Under the pieces are notes generated by a model. It was given only the letters and a program-made list of their open reading frames with translations. It made no database searches and was not told the DNA's origin. A DNA stretch of 64,000 nucleotides. It comes from Onchocerca volvulus. Lineage: Eukaryota > Nematoda > Chromadorea > Rhabditida > Onchocercidae. Location: assembly GCA_000499405.2 (NCBI GenBank), contig HG738137.1, positions 3,100,001-3,164,000 on the forward strand. Direction: 5' to 3'. The position numbers and the translations under genes were made by a program. Of this stretch, positions 52,364 to 64,000 are shown one piece after another; positions within the stretch are counted from its first letter, which is position 1; every line of letters begins with the position of its first letter.

Positions 52364-55300
52364 CTACTTGCTATCAGTATCATTCATACGTTGTAGAAGG
52401 CTTAGCAAAAATGCTAACCTTTGCCTTAATTCATCAACAGGAATTTCAGGTAATTCTAACTGTATTGATGCCAATGTCAAATCTAAATCAGGCCCATTCT
52501 CCTTATGGATGTACAGAATTTTTCGATCTTCTTCAATCGTCCATTTCCTCATTGGATTCACTATAGCAGGACAAGGTACTCTACAATGAATGAATTCTGT
52601 GGGGTTCAATTTCGCCCAAGAATTTATGGCTAATTCAGTCTTCACGATTTTAGATTCTTTAATATTTTCCAACATAATATCAGCACCATTTCCGGAACTT
52701 CTATTCAAGCTTTTACTTGAATCGACAACATAATCCATCTCGATCAAACTAGTATCATCATTCTCGGTAAAGATACTTCCTTGTTTCATTAGGATTTCCT
52801 CACATTTTTTTCGCTTTTTCTTTGTTTCAATTATCTTTGTTGATTGAATGGAACGTTTTCGAATAAACTGCAGAGTTGCAGCACTTTTCCTTGATGGGAT
52901 AATACCTGAAACATCGTCCGCTTGCTCTTGTAGAGACGGACGATTTATATTTGGCATCTTCCCCGACACTTCTATTTTCGATAACTTCGCAATTTCTAAT
53001 CTGTTCGGTATTTTGTATTTACGTTTCTTTACTTTTTTTGCTGAAGATCGACGGCGAGGAGGAACTGGTGGAGTAATTTTCATTTGTTTCCATTCTGCTA
53101 CGACCTCATATAATTTACCCCTGAAATATGCTAAATTTAAATCAAATTTGCAAAATTAGTAATATAAGCTCAAGTTCCTGAATTGGAACAAACTATCTCG
53201 ACTTTTGGTATTTGTTTTAGCTTATGCAAAAATATTGCGCATAGGTTAAAAAAAATTGAAATATTAAAGCATTAGTAATACCACCAAAACAAAAAATATA
53301 CAAATTAAACTGCTTGATCTCACGAGAAACTAAACTAATGTTAAGTTCCAATTTTTATACAAGAAGAACAAGAAGAAGGTCTCAAAATAAAAAATTCTTT
53401 CCCTTCTCATAAAAAATACACAACATCGTTGTAGCGCAGTACACTAATATAAAAAATATTTATATGTCTTTAACCCTATTAAATTCGGGTGATTTTTCAA
53501 AAAATAATAATAAATGTGAAAATAAAATTGGTGGTTTATTAGGAAAATTCACTTCCGCTCAGTAAAGAGATTGCGCAAAAAGCCAACGAAAACTCCAGAA
53601 CGCTGTTTCTCCGTTTGAGCACCAATGGCCGTCGTAAGATCAACACTTTCAAAAGGGGCATCCATTTTTTTCCAACTGCACAGATCAACACATTCAAAAT
53701 CCGTTATAGAATAACTAGAATTTTTTTTAAATTACTGTATTTATGCTCTAATTTTATACTGGTGAAAAATTCGAAAATCTTTTAATGTCCGAGATCTTAA
53801 CCAATGATTTGGTAAAATGCAAAAAGCGCATTTCTTTCCTCAGACTAATATACAGACATGAAAGCATGTTAATGCAGCGTTTCTGACCAAACGATTCTGC
53901 TGATTTCAATGAGAAACTTAATATGCTAGAAAAAATGTGCTTAACAAATAAGGAGTGAATTTACAGTAAAAGCAGCAAATTAAATGAAATGATCACACTG
54001 AAATTACTTCAATTGACAAACACGAGTTGGAATATTTTGCGAAATGATTTCCCATAATGGTCCCTTATTACCAATTAGCTCGGATAAACGAGTAGTTAAG
54101 GCTTCACAGGTACAATCGAATCCTAAAAATTAACTCTTAATTAATTCGGAAATATTTAAATTTCCTTTTCTCCTCTCCTTCCTTTCTCCCTAAAAAAATC
54201 AATCAAAGCTAAATTTGAAGTATATTGAAGAAGCTGTTGAATTTGTACACATTTTTAAAAAAAAAATTCTTCCCTTCCCTTTTAGTGTCAAGTAATAGAT
54301 TTTTTGCAGAAAAAGTTGTTCTGAAACTGAAGTAGAAAGAATTAAGAGCAGTTAATAAGCGGTTTCACAAAAATCTTTCTTACCGAGATCACGTATGTTA
54401 CGAAATATGGTGCGTGCGGATAATCTCGTGTTTCCAAATGACGTGAATGCCTAGAGAGAAGATTTAGTGGAATGAAAAAGAATTTAACATAAATGTGTAG
54501 AGTATGGGAAATAGTAAGAATTTCTTAAAAACAGGAATTTAAAAATTTTTCAAGAAATATCTGATTAAATGATTGATGACCTATTTGGAAAATTTCCAGA
54601 ACAAATTGTCAACTTATTTATTTCATTCATTCGTTAATTAAAATAATTTGAATTTTTTATAACCATGTCTCAGCGCGGGATTCACAAAAAACTTGTAGTA
54701 TATTTAGATTTACAAAAGAAATTTTTCTGAAATCTTAAGAGAAAAACCTCGATATTGTATATCATCTCCAAGGCATCATCGTATGCCTTACGAATAGGAT
54801 TTTCAAGAATACTTGCTGGAAGTAAATTTTGTGGAAAGAGAAAAGAGAGCAGGAAATACATCGGTTCATGTTCTTCCTCGAAAATATTATGCATTTTTTC
54901 AAACATCTGAAATTCAACTGAATTCGAGAAATTAATGAAATTTCATCAATTACACTATAAAAACAAAAATGACTCATAAAAAAAAGAAGAAAAAAGTGAA
55001 GGCTACTCACCTCCGGAGACATTGATTCTTCAGCAATTAGCTCGCACAGAGCCCTTACTTTATCTTGATACATGAACATACGCTGTTCAAAATCATTAAA
55101 AATGACATGTGCCATACACTTTATTTGAAGTTCACGATGCTGTGCATCAAACATCCCATGCAGTCCGTCTTTCACACGATCTTTGCGAGTGCGCACACGT
55201 CTCCGTCGTTTCTCTTCATCTATAGATCCATTTCCTTCGCTATCACTACCATCGCCCTGAAAATTATATAAAAAAAAGAAAAATACAGAATTATAACAAT

Positions 55301-58300
55301 CGCAGCGTAGGGTAAGATTATTTTAAAGCCAAATCAAATGATCAAAATAGTAAAATTATTTTAACAGAAAATCTCCTGCTTGCACCGCTTTAGGATATAA
55401 ACTAAGGAAAATAAAATTTTTATCACCGAAATAATCAATTTAAAAGCAAAATATACTTCTCGATCGCCTGATAATGATGACTTACAACCATCTGCTATAC
55501 TAGTCGATGGTTGCTGTTCATCTCCGACACTTCCATTACTCTGACTTCCGTCATTCGATACTGTCTGTTCGTTCTGCCCTTGTTTTGTTTCATCAACTTC
55601 CTCATTATCCTGTGCAAAAGGAGGACCACTGCAGTGAACAGTTGAATAGTGTCGAACAGCTTGAGTTATTATATCATCCTTGCTACTCCCATTACGCTGT
55701 AAAATTTGAGATACTCCATTACTACAATTGGAAGCTATAAGTTCACACTGAACAGCTTTATTTTCCATGCCGAACATCATTAAATTGCTGTAGCACATTG
55801 AGCTTGTTGGCGTCCATCTGAAATTTTTTTTAATTCAAAAGTCTATTTGCAAAATAATATTTTCTAAAGAGTCTATTTTGCAATTCCATCCATGTAATAT
55901 AAAAATGAAATAAAAACATTAATCAAACCTTGCTGGATCAAAACATTCAATATCCCCATTCGGAGTATTTGGAACCCATCTTACTGAAAAAGTGATAAAT
56001 AACTTCCAAATAACAAATAACAAAAAAAAAAAAAAAAACTGACTGTTATATATGAAAGAGGTCAAGCTAGCCTATCATAACAATTTCATAAAAAAACTAC
56101 GCTATTCGATGCCAACTGCCAATACCAACTCTCTATCGAAGTGATGATAGTATGGTAAATATGAATCAAAATTTATTTTCCTATTTTTAAAAAATCATTG
56201 CATGTTCATTACATGATTTGTATATCAATGAGGGACATTCCGTCATGTCATAAGAAGTTTCAGGATCAGAACATGGCGAATGGAATGATTTTCGATTTAT
56301 GCATTGAGTCGAATGATTTTCTTGACAATCTCCATGGTCATCATCTGAAATTAATAATAATTTTTTGAAATTTCCAGTAAGTGTACAATTTCTTAATCAT
56401 CAAAGTGATGAAAAGAAACCGCAACAAAAATTACAAACTTGGAACAAAACTAATAGAATATAAATTTTTAAAAAATTTTCAAAATATCTTTTATAATATC
56501 ATAAATTTTTTATTTTTTTCAATAAACATAGTAGAAAAACACGATGAAATGTCATATTTCATCCCGATATTTTCTATATTCTGTCAGTTTCCTAAGACCA
56601 TGAATATTCCGAACCAACGGTACTAAAATATGACGAAGCATTATCACTGCTGTCATGTGTTATTCTTCCTGGCGATTGCTGCAAACAAGTGGGATTCTTG
56701 AAACTTGGCAAAGGTGACGAATCCAACACAATTTCTTCACTCGAGACACCTGATGCAATGCTTCCATCAGTTTCATCAATCGTTTCAATCTCATATCGAC
56801 CCGAATTAAGGTTTTCTTTGAATTTGTTCATATCTGATTTTTCAACGGATGGCATCTTTTTGAATGGTGCAAATTTTACTGCTTTGATTGTACTGATGTT
56901 TTTCACAAGATCTGCTGATTCTGAAAAGTAAGGAGTTATCACTTTCATATATTGGATTATCATTTTTTCGAATCTGAAAAAAAGAAGCTAGCATATCTAA
57001 TAAGATTTTGTACACAGAAATAAAAATTAACCATGAACTTCATGAATTTTAGTAGAACATTTTACAAAAAAATTACATACCAATATCAGGTGATATTACT
57101 GTTGAACACTGCGAACAAGCTACTAGCGATTTTCCATTTGCAGATGATTTAATCTTTGAATAACAGGAGGTTGATGGCGACAACTTCCGTTCTGATGGCG
57201 ATGCAACTATCAAAGGACATGAGTTTGGTGATGGTAATCTGCTATATCCAACTGATGTGAGCGATGAGAGATGCGAAGCTGATGATGACCTTTCACATAC
57301 AGATGTCGTAACTTCTGACTCACATGAGTCTGAGAGTGAAGGACTCGTTACTTTATTACACACTGCAGTGGATGCAAAATGTAAAAGATTGCGAACAGGT
57401 GATGATGGAATTCCAGCTATTTCGATGTTTTCTGGAAAAAGTTTCTTAATATATAACGACTAAACTAATAATATTCATTATGCTTGCAGGCTTTCGCACC
57501 TCTCCTTTCTGTCATAGTAAGAAATGTAAAATTTCGTACCATTGTCGACGGATGCAAAGACAGTGTTCACTGGTCCATTTATGTTAGCACTGTTAAAGGC
57601 AAGTTTAACTGGACTATTGTCAGAATTTGAAACGATCGGCATGGATACTGCATTTCTACCGAACGTCCAATTCTCTGCATCTGCTTTGCGAAATTCAGAA
57701 AAATTGTTCGAAAGATCACATTTTGAATCTGGATGAACCTGTAAAATATGACTACAATTGAAACAGTTATTTCGGAACAAAATTAATTGGAACAAATTTG
57801 GAGAAATCTTAACTGCCGATATCAAAGGATATTAAATAAAAAGCAGAAATCCAATCTAAACAATTTGATAACACAAACTATTTTAGAATATCACAGCAAA
57901 AACATCTTACCACTGATGGAGAATCTTCTTCACTAGTAATTCTTGTAACAGTCAAACCATCCAGTGCAAAATTCTCACATTCTAAATTATGCTGTTGTCT
58001 GCTGAGGAGTTCCTACAATAAAATTCAAAGTTGCTTTAACCTAACATTTAAAACACAGAATATCACAGACTTCACGATTTAAAATTAATTCTACTTAACA
58101 GGACCTTGAGCCATCTCGGTTGGAGATACTGTGGCCATAAATATGGAGGACCAGAAATCGCAGTCGATCTGTTTTCCAAAGGAAAAATCATTTTTATTGT
58201 TTCTATTTCAGCTTTCTGAAAATTTACTTCGCTTAAAGCTTTATATAATAATCGTCCCTCCGCGTTTTAAAGATCAGTAGTCAAATTAAGATGACCTCAA

Positions 58301-61300
58301 AATCAATTTTTAAATCTTCAAGCAGAATGGATATTTTTACCATGAAAAGAGTATGTACAGGTTGGCTGCTGCCACGAAAATTCTTCAAATGCAGCCGTAT
58401 CTGTGATTGCATTTTGTTTGCCAATAAATGCTGACTGATCAGTGCATAACATTTCCGCTTTTCGGGAAGTTGCTTTAAATGAGCGAACTGATACAAACCG
58501 AGAGCTAGAAGACACTCTTCCTCTCGGATAAAATATGGATAAAATGTAGAAAACATCTTCATACGAACCTAAATATAATTTTTTCATTGCAAACAAAAGC
58601 ATCTTTCTATGTAAAGAATTCACTATTTAAAGGAGCAAGAAAATCATACTTGTGGTAGTAATTCAGGAAATAACAACGCTTTACTTCGAGAAAGAACGAA
58701 CATCGTTTTTGGTAACGGAAGCTGCACTGAAAATTCAAGAAATGAATTATTTTTGTCCTTGTCCTTCCCCCGAATGTACATACAGATTCTTCAAAAATCT
58801 ACTGTCTGTCCCAAAAATTCAACGCACATTTTTTGGATTTTCGATGGGTAATAAAATCACTGATACTTTCACATTCTATCATATCATGGCATGTAGCTAT
58901 ACAAGCTTCCAAATTTACAACATTAAATAGAGAATGTTCCGGACGCTTCAAACAGTAATCGTTCAGTTCATTCTGAAATAAAGCAATGATATAGTACAGC
59001 AAATTTTTATAGCATAATGAGAAATAATTTCTTGCTACCTATTGCATAAATTGCAAGAAATAAGAAATTCATCAAAATCCATGGGATGACAAAAATTTAA
59101 TCTGTGCCAGTATCTCATCAAACAAAGTTTCTGTCATAAAAAAGTTTTGAAACTTACAATCATAACTTGGAAAGCATTATATGTTTTGACCATTGTTTTT
59201 TCGAAATAACAGCCTACCGCAAACTGAGTTAGAAGTTGCACATGCTTAAATGAAAACATAATCATTCTTAGACACAGTAATTGGTCAAAATTATCTCTGA
59301 CAATTAAAGCTGTTAAATTTAAAATAGCACAAAAATATTCGTAATCAAAATTTGTATGACGATAAGAAAAAAATAAAACAAAGAATAAGAGCAGCCAATC
59401 ATTTAAATGTCTTACAAAAAAAAAGAAAAAAATGGAGCTTTACAGATTTCTGAAACAGAGCAAATGCAAACCTAAGTAACAGATCAGGGGAAAAAAAAAG
59501 AGAAACCAATACTTTTTCAAATTGTGCGATAAGCTGCTGAAGTTCATAAAATGAAAAGAAAGGTGGATTTTCAATACTAGCACACAAAAGAGATGAAGAC
59601 GTTGTCGAAATTTTTTGAAAATCATCCAGAGATGCATCCACAAAAAAAGTGACCGGTTCAATATTTTCTGGTGAAGATTCCGTGAGCATTGTTTTTGTTT
59701 TCTTTATATTTAATTTATGATCATCCTGCTTAACCAATTGGTATGACTTGTTTTCATCCTGAATAAACAAAAAATATAATTTCCATAGCATTTCATTTAA
59801 AAAATTCGATACACAATGGAATGAATTTCAATCAAACTATAACTATTATCGATTGAATAATATAGATAAAAAACATTCTGGTGTAATAAGGATCATATAA
59901 TTAGTATTAATTTTTAATTTCATTTTGAAAGAATATTTCAAAAATTACCTTTGCAAAATCAATAGTTTGTTCCAAATGTTCAGGTGAAGGCAACAAACGG
60001 GCCTCCAACAAATCTTGCAATAAGTTTTCAACTTCTCGCACTGCAGAAAAACAATCAATCTTTCAAATTTAATAATTAATTCTTTACAATAAAACTTCAT
60101 ATACAGTGTATATTCTTTAAAAAAAACAGAATGTACTTACAAGGTATTTCGGTAGCGCGATCTTTCCGTATTTCATATTCTTCTATTATGTCTTCAGCAT
60201 CTGCATCCGAAAGAAAATTATATTCAGGATCCTCAGCCTCTGCAACATTTTATAAAAATCAGTACTTATAAATACAATATTACACTGCCAATACTTTCAG
60301 AGAAAAAGTGATAAGGACAGCCATTCAAAATAACAAACGATAAATAAATACCATCAAGATCATATTTTGAGAGATCATTCAGATTTGAAATGAACTCCAC
60401 ATATTCCGGATCATCCACTGCAGTGTACAATAAAACATCATCGCTAAAGCTTGGTACATCTTCTGAATAAACGTTACTTTCATGTTTTGACCGTGTATGC
60501 AATGCCGGTGCTACATCATTATCATCGCTATCACTTTTTGCCTGAAATAGCAAATGATTATATTATTTTATATGTTTTATAATCATATAAAAAGTTGTTC
60601 TTATCTGAAATCTTCATATCTAATAAAGATATCAACAAAATAACCTGAAGTGCATTATTCAAATCCCCAATCGAAATTTCTGCCATATCTCTTTCATTTT
60701 CTGCTTCTGCTTCACTCGCATCCTCATCCTGAAAGAATAAATCAAAACTACAAATGTATATAAAAATTTTTTTTTTATAAAGAACGATAACCTCATTCGA
60801 AAAGTATATCAAACTGATTTTATTGTATCTCTTAATCAAGAAACAAAAGGTTAAACAGAATTTTGAAATTCACTGTGTTATTTCTTTCAGGAAGCATCCT
60901 TCAGAAAATGAACTTGTAAACATAGAAAAAGCACAGTGTACCTGTTCAGGGAGATAATCATCATCATCCTCTTCACTGGAATTATAATCAACATTGAGAA
61001 AAGTTCGTGAAACTCGAGGCATTGTCATAATATCTTCTTTTTTCAAACCAATGTGCTACAAAAAATTCAGTGAATTGAATAAAAAAATTTGAGTGATGGA
61101 AAAGTGTTGGATAAAAATTTCAAGTTAACAAAAGAAAAATCAAAAAAAAATTAGCAAGACCAGAAAAAAGCAGAAGTTTATTTTCCTGCATTTGTAAGCT
61201 AACTGCTAATTTGCATTTTATGACTTACCACCTTTTGTCCGGATAAATGTTTTGTTCTTGATCTTGTCAACTTAAGATCTGCAATCGCAGAATTTTTATC

Positions 61301-61814
61301 CAGTCCCATAATAACAGATATCACTTGCGGATTCTTTATCATATGCTGCAAACAAGCATTATAATTTTCAAAAATGGTGAAATTCTTATTATTTCAAAAA
61401 TTCTGAAATAACGGGACTTTGAAACATATGAAATCAAATTATTTAGAAATAACAGAGATCCTTTCTAACCTGAATTGTTTTCTTAATTAATTGTCTGTAT
61501 ACAAAATTAATACGAAGTGATGACATTTCTTCAAATGTCAAAAAATGAAAAAAAGAACTTACATGTAATATGGATTTGACATTGATAGCTGTAAGATTAA
61601 GTGACTTTGCTTTCATTTCCAATTTCTCGTCCATATGTTTCCACATTTTGACAATTTCTTCCTTTTCTTGGATTTCTTTGATTTCTTCTTTTCCATTATT
61701 ACGCCCATTCAAAACATTTTCACTAATGCTAATTTCTTTATTCATCGCCTGAAACAATTCTTTTGCAACCTCTGAGATTTGTACACTAACATACATACAT
61801 GCTTTTTCTCCCAT
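52364..61814 (-). CDS. gon-4: GON-4/GON4L homologue, 26 exons
   Basis: Predicted 1604-residue nuclear regulator. GON4L acts with YY1 and HDAC/SIN3 in transcription control; C. elegans GON-4 is needed for timing of gonad-precursor divisions. Landmarks shared with the family: NVKSIL and LTRSRTK near residues 78-115; acidic SSEEDDDDYLPEQDED and two EDPEYNFL-type repeats; HVQLLTQ at about 399; LLFPELLP; LLALGLYQF at about 520; a PAH-like region (about 1117-1275: YQDKVRALCEL, FLLSFLFPQNLLP); a C-terminal SANT/Myb domain (KWTIEEDRKILYIHKENG). Exons: 61814-61563, 61345-61229, 61055-60942, 60728-60645, 60541-60352, 60239-60141, 60040-59949, 59758-59513, 59244-59158, 58972-58828, 58726-58650, 58568-58341, 58215-58105, 58012-57911, 57738-57540, 57431-57081, 56920-56615, 56344-56213, 55983-55929, 55817-55457, 55256-55011, 54906-54748, 54450-54384, 54122-54008, 53675-53553, 53120-52364. 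The donor after exon 17 is uncertain (56615 or 56624). Confidence 0.9.
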
Positions 61815-63393
61815 TTTAACTCGTTAATCTTATAGAAATGTCATGGAAATCCTATCCTTTAATACCTATTACAAAATGAGTTTTTTCAGAACTACTTCTT
61901 AAATAAAGCCTTCAGAACATTCAATGATCCAAGGACTGTATTAATACCATCACTTTTTCAGTCCCTTACAAAACAAATCGAGACAATCCAGAATCTCGGG
62001 GTCAAGTCATTATCATTTTAGCATTGCGAAAATACCTACTTCAGAATGATAATAAAAAAATTCAAACAATGTCCGCTCAAGTTTCAATCCGTAATATAAA
62101 TTCCGATAAGCATTTCATGAATGTCGTTGAAACATAATAAAAATTAATTGAACAAAGAATCATTTTTGTGTACTTTTATTCGAAGCAAGAAAAAACTAAA
62201 GCATCTATAAATATTGACAAATGTACAACACTTCAACAACAATTTCTTTTGTAGCAATCGAAACAAAACAATGAAAAAACAAGCCGAATTTTGTCATGAA
62301 TCAATTGCGAAAAGATGTACCGCTGCGTGAAAATGTGGAAAACAAATTACAATAAAATCCCCAGATCACAGTATATTAAAATTCATAAAACTGTTAACCA
62401 GAAGAAGAAAAGAAATCATATTCAAGCACTAATGCAAAAAGAAAAAGAAAGTAAAAGCACAAAAATCCATAAAAGGATAATTTATTTCCAGATCTATTTG
62501 TCTTCTGCACCTATTTTTTGTGTACGCTTGCAATAATTTTTGCCTTACTTAACAGGTTAGCAGAGCAAAAACTGTCGCAAATACACATGAAAAATAGATG
62601 CAAAAGACAAATACATTTAGAAATTTTTGAATGATAATAAACTTATACTGAGCTTTTAGAATTAGTAGTACAACACAATATTACAGCACAGCATAAAAAA
62701 CAGAATAGTGAATCACTGGAAAAGCAACATACTCCGACGATATTTAAGCACAAAACATTTTCATAAAATTCTAGTGCTGTGATATTTAATAAATTCGAAA
62801 ATCTCACGTTTCATGTTTCAAAGACAATCAAAATCACAAAAAACAATAATATTTCACAAACAATAAACGGAAGAAAAACAACTACAAAACTTAATCGTTT
62901 AAAAATATCGTTAAAAATATGTCAAACATAAAAAGAAAAAAAAAGATTAATTAAAGCAAAGAATCAATTTTTCCCCACATTTATCAATTATTTACTCTAA
63001 CTCAATGAGTTTAAAACAATAATCTGAAGATTTCAGAAAATATAAAAAATGAAAAAAGAAGAAAAATAAAATATAATGAACAGATACTGCGAAAATAAGG
63101 GAATAGAGCGAATAAAGGAAATATCCGTAAGAAGTAAACAATTATTCCGATTTAAGTAAAAGATAATTATAAGTTCCAAATCACTTCTTAACAAAAAAGA
63201 AAAAAAAAATCTAATCCAAATTTTTTAGGAAAAAACTTTGGAATTTTTTTTATTTTGTAGTAACAGCTTCCAACTTTTGGTAGTGCAAAGAGATTTATAT
63301 TCAATGTATAAACAAAATAAGTATTTTAGAGAATAATTAACATCCTAACTGGCAATATTTCATTTATGGACAAACAAACAAGCGAAAAGATTT
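61815..63393. other. Intergenic region between Axin and gon-4
   Basis: 1.6 kb between the gon-4 start codon and the Axin-type stop codon, both on the minus strand. It must contain the gon-4 promoter and the 3' UTR of the Axin gene. The gap is wider than is usual inside nematode operons. Sequence is very AT-rich with no further gene visible. Confidence 0.6.
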
Positions 63394-64000
63394 TTATTCG
63401 GAGTCAGAGACTGATTTGCATTCAGCTGTTATGCGACCTTCATATATTGGTAATATTGTTGCATCGTCATTCACAAGAAGCAACTGGTAAGGTGAATTAC
63501 CGTCTTCACAGGCGGTCTTGAAATAAAATCTGAAACTGATGAAGCAATAGAAATCGAATATTATTCAGAAATATTTTAAGGAAAAGATTTATACAATCTA
63601 ATGTTGAGCAAAATATATGCTACCGTATCAAGATTTCATTATATTTAATGATTTCAAAAAAAATGGAATTTTTTAATGATTATACAGAAAACTAACTGTA
63701 AACTTGATTTTGATGAAATTCCTAAGTATTTACGAAATTCTCGAAATGTGATTGGATGTGTCGGAACATGCGCAACCACTGGTACACGTCCTTTCTCTTT
63801 GTAGCTAATAGTCACCAGTTGTTTTGAATCCGTTCCTCCTCGTGAACGTCTAAACAATAAGCAAAAACTTTTTTTTTTTTTTTAAATGTTTTTAAAAAAT
63901 GAAATGAGAACAATTGAAACCAAAAAATCAGATGTTATGAGAATAAAAAAGCAAGAAGAACATTGATATATGTAAGCAACATCTTCAAATGCAACAATAC
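63394..64000 (-). CDS. Axin-like protein, C-terminal DIX exons only (partial)
   Basis: Two exons, 63849-63697 and 63529-63394, join in phase to give a DIX domain directly followed by the stop. Visible core: VTISYKEKGRVPVVAHV, ITFREFRKYLG, LQFYFKTACED, then LVNDDATILPIYEGRITAEC. A C-terminal DIX with a LPIYEGRI ending matches Axin (pry-1/axl-1 in C. elegans) better than Dishevelled, whose DIX is N-terminal, or DIXDC1. DIX domains polymerise head to tail; Axin scaffolds the beta-catenin destruction complex in Wnt signalling. The RGS and GSK3/beta-catenin-binding parts would lie beyond the window edge. The stop codon overlaps an AATAAA sequence. Confidence 0.85.

Noticed and set aside
1..64000. 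CRISPR arrays, prokaryotic operons, ribosome binding sites, viral genes
   Set aside because: The window is intron-rich nuclear eukaryotic DNA; no spaced direct repeats, no polycistronic prokaryotic layout and no viral polymerase, capsid or integrase similarity were seen.

Overview
This 64 kb window is AT-rich eukaryotic nuclear DNA. It is almost certainly from a nematode: there is a cuticle collagen with a short transmembrane N-terminus and an RxxR processing site, introns end in short TTTCAG-type acceptors, and the other genes all have close nematode counterparts (tat-5, let-526, gon-4, pry-1/Axin). Intron and intergenic lengths would suit a spirurid or filarial worm, but the sequence alone does not settle the species. 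The window reads as chromosome sequence, not a plasmid, virus or bacterial contig.

Layout from left to right. At 490-6975 (minus) is a complete 22-exon P4-ATPase of the ATP9A/B-Neo1 type (tat-5). The 4.4 kb to 11417 holds only an unexplained 207-codon open frame. At 11418-34212 (minus) is a 32-exon ARID1/BAF250/Osa homologue (let-526), with a 4.6 kb intron and a 7 kb intron full of simple repeats. The 7 kb to 41372 holds a 37-bp minisatellite and a GC-richer block at about 38.7-39.9 kb. At 41373-42372 (minus) is ribosomal protein uS10 (RPS20), which diverges from a plus-strand RING-WWE ubiquitin ligase like RNF146 at 43514-44952. A decayed Helitron helicase lies at about 46230-47610 (minus). 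A four-exon cuticle collagen (50203-51532, plus) converges on a 26-exon gon-4/GON4L homologue (52364-61814, minus). The last two exons of an Axin-type gene (DIX domain, minus) enter at the right edge.

I assembled the gene models by hand by checking splice phase exon by exon. Implied products are 1058 aa (TAT-5), 1714 aa (LET-526), 120 aa (uS10), 241 aa (RING-WWE), 327 aa (collagen) and 1604 aa (GON-4). All exons join in phase with GT-AG introns, except one GC-AG intron in uS10. Five of the six complete genes are housekeeping or chromatin/development genes and are ordinary; they do not form a shared pathway. One functional thread is Wnt signalling: RNF146-type ligases act on PARylated Axin in animals, and an Axin gene lies about 20 kb away, though no linkage of function follows from that.

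I found no convincing new multi-gene system. The observations most worth checking are the Helitron relic, a perfect 50-bp palindrome, the 37-bp minisatellite, T-runs immediately downstream of several splice donors, the GC-AG intron in uS10 and the orphan ORF at 10387-11010.
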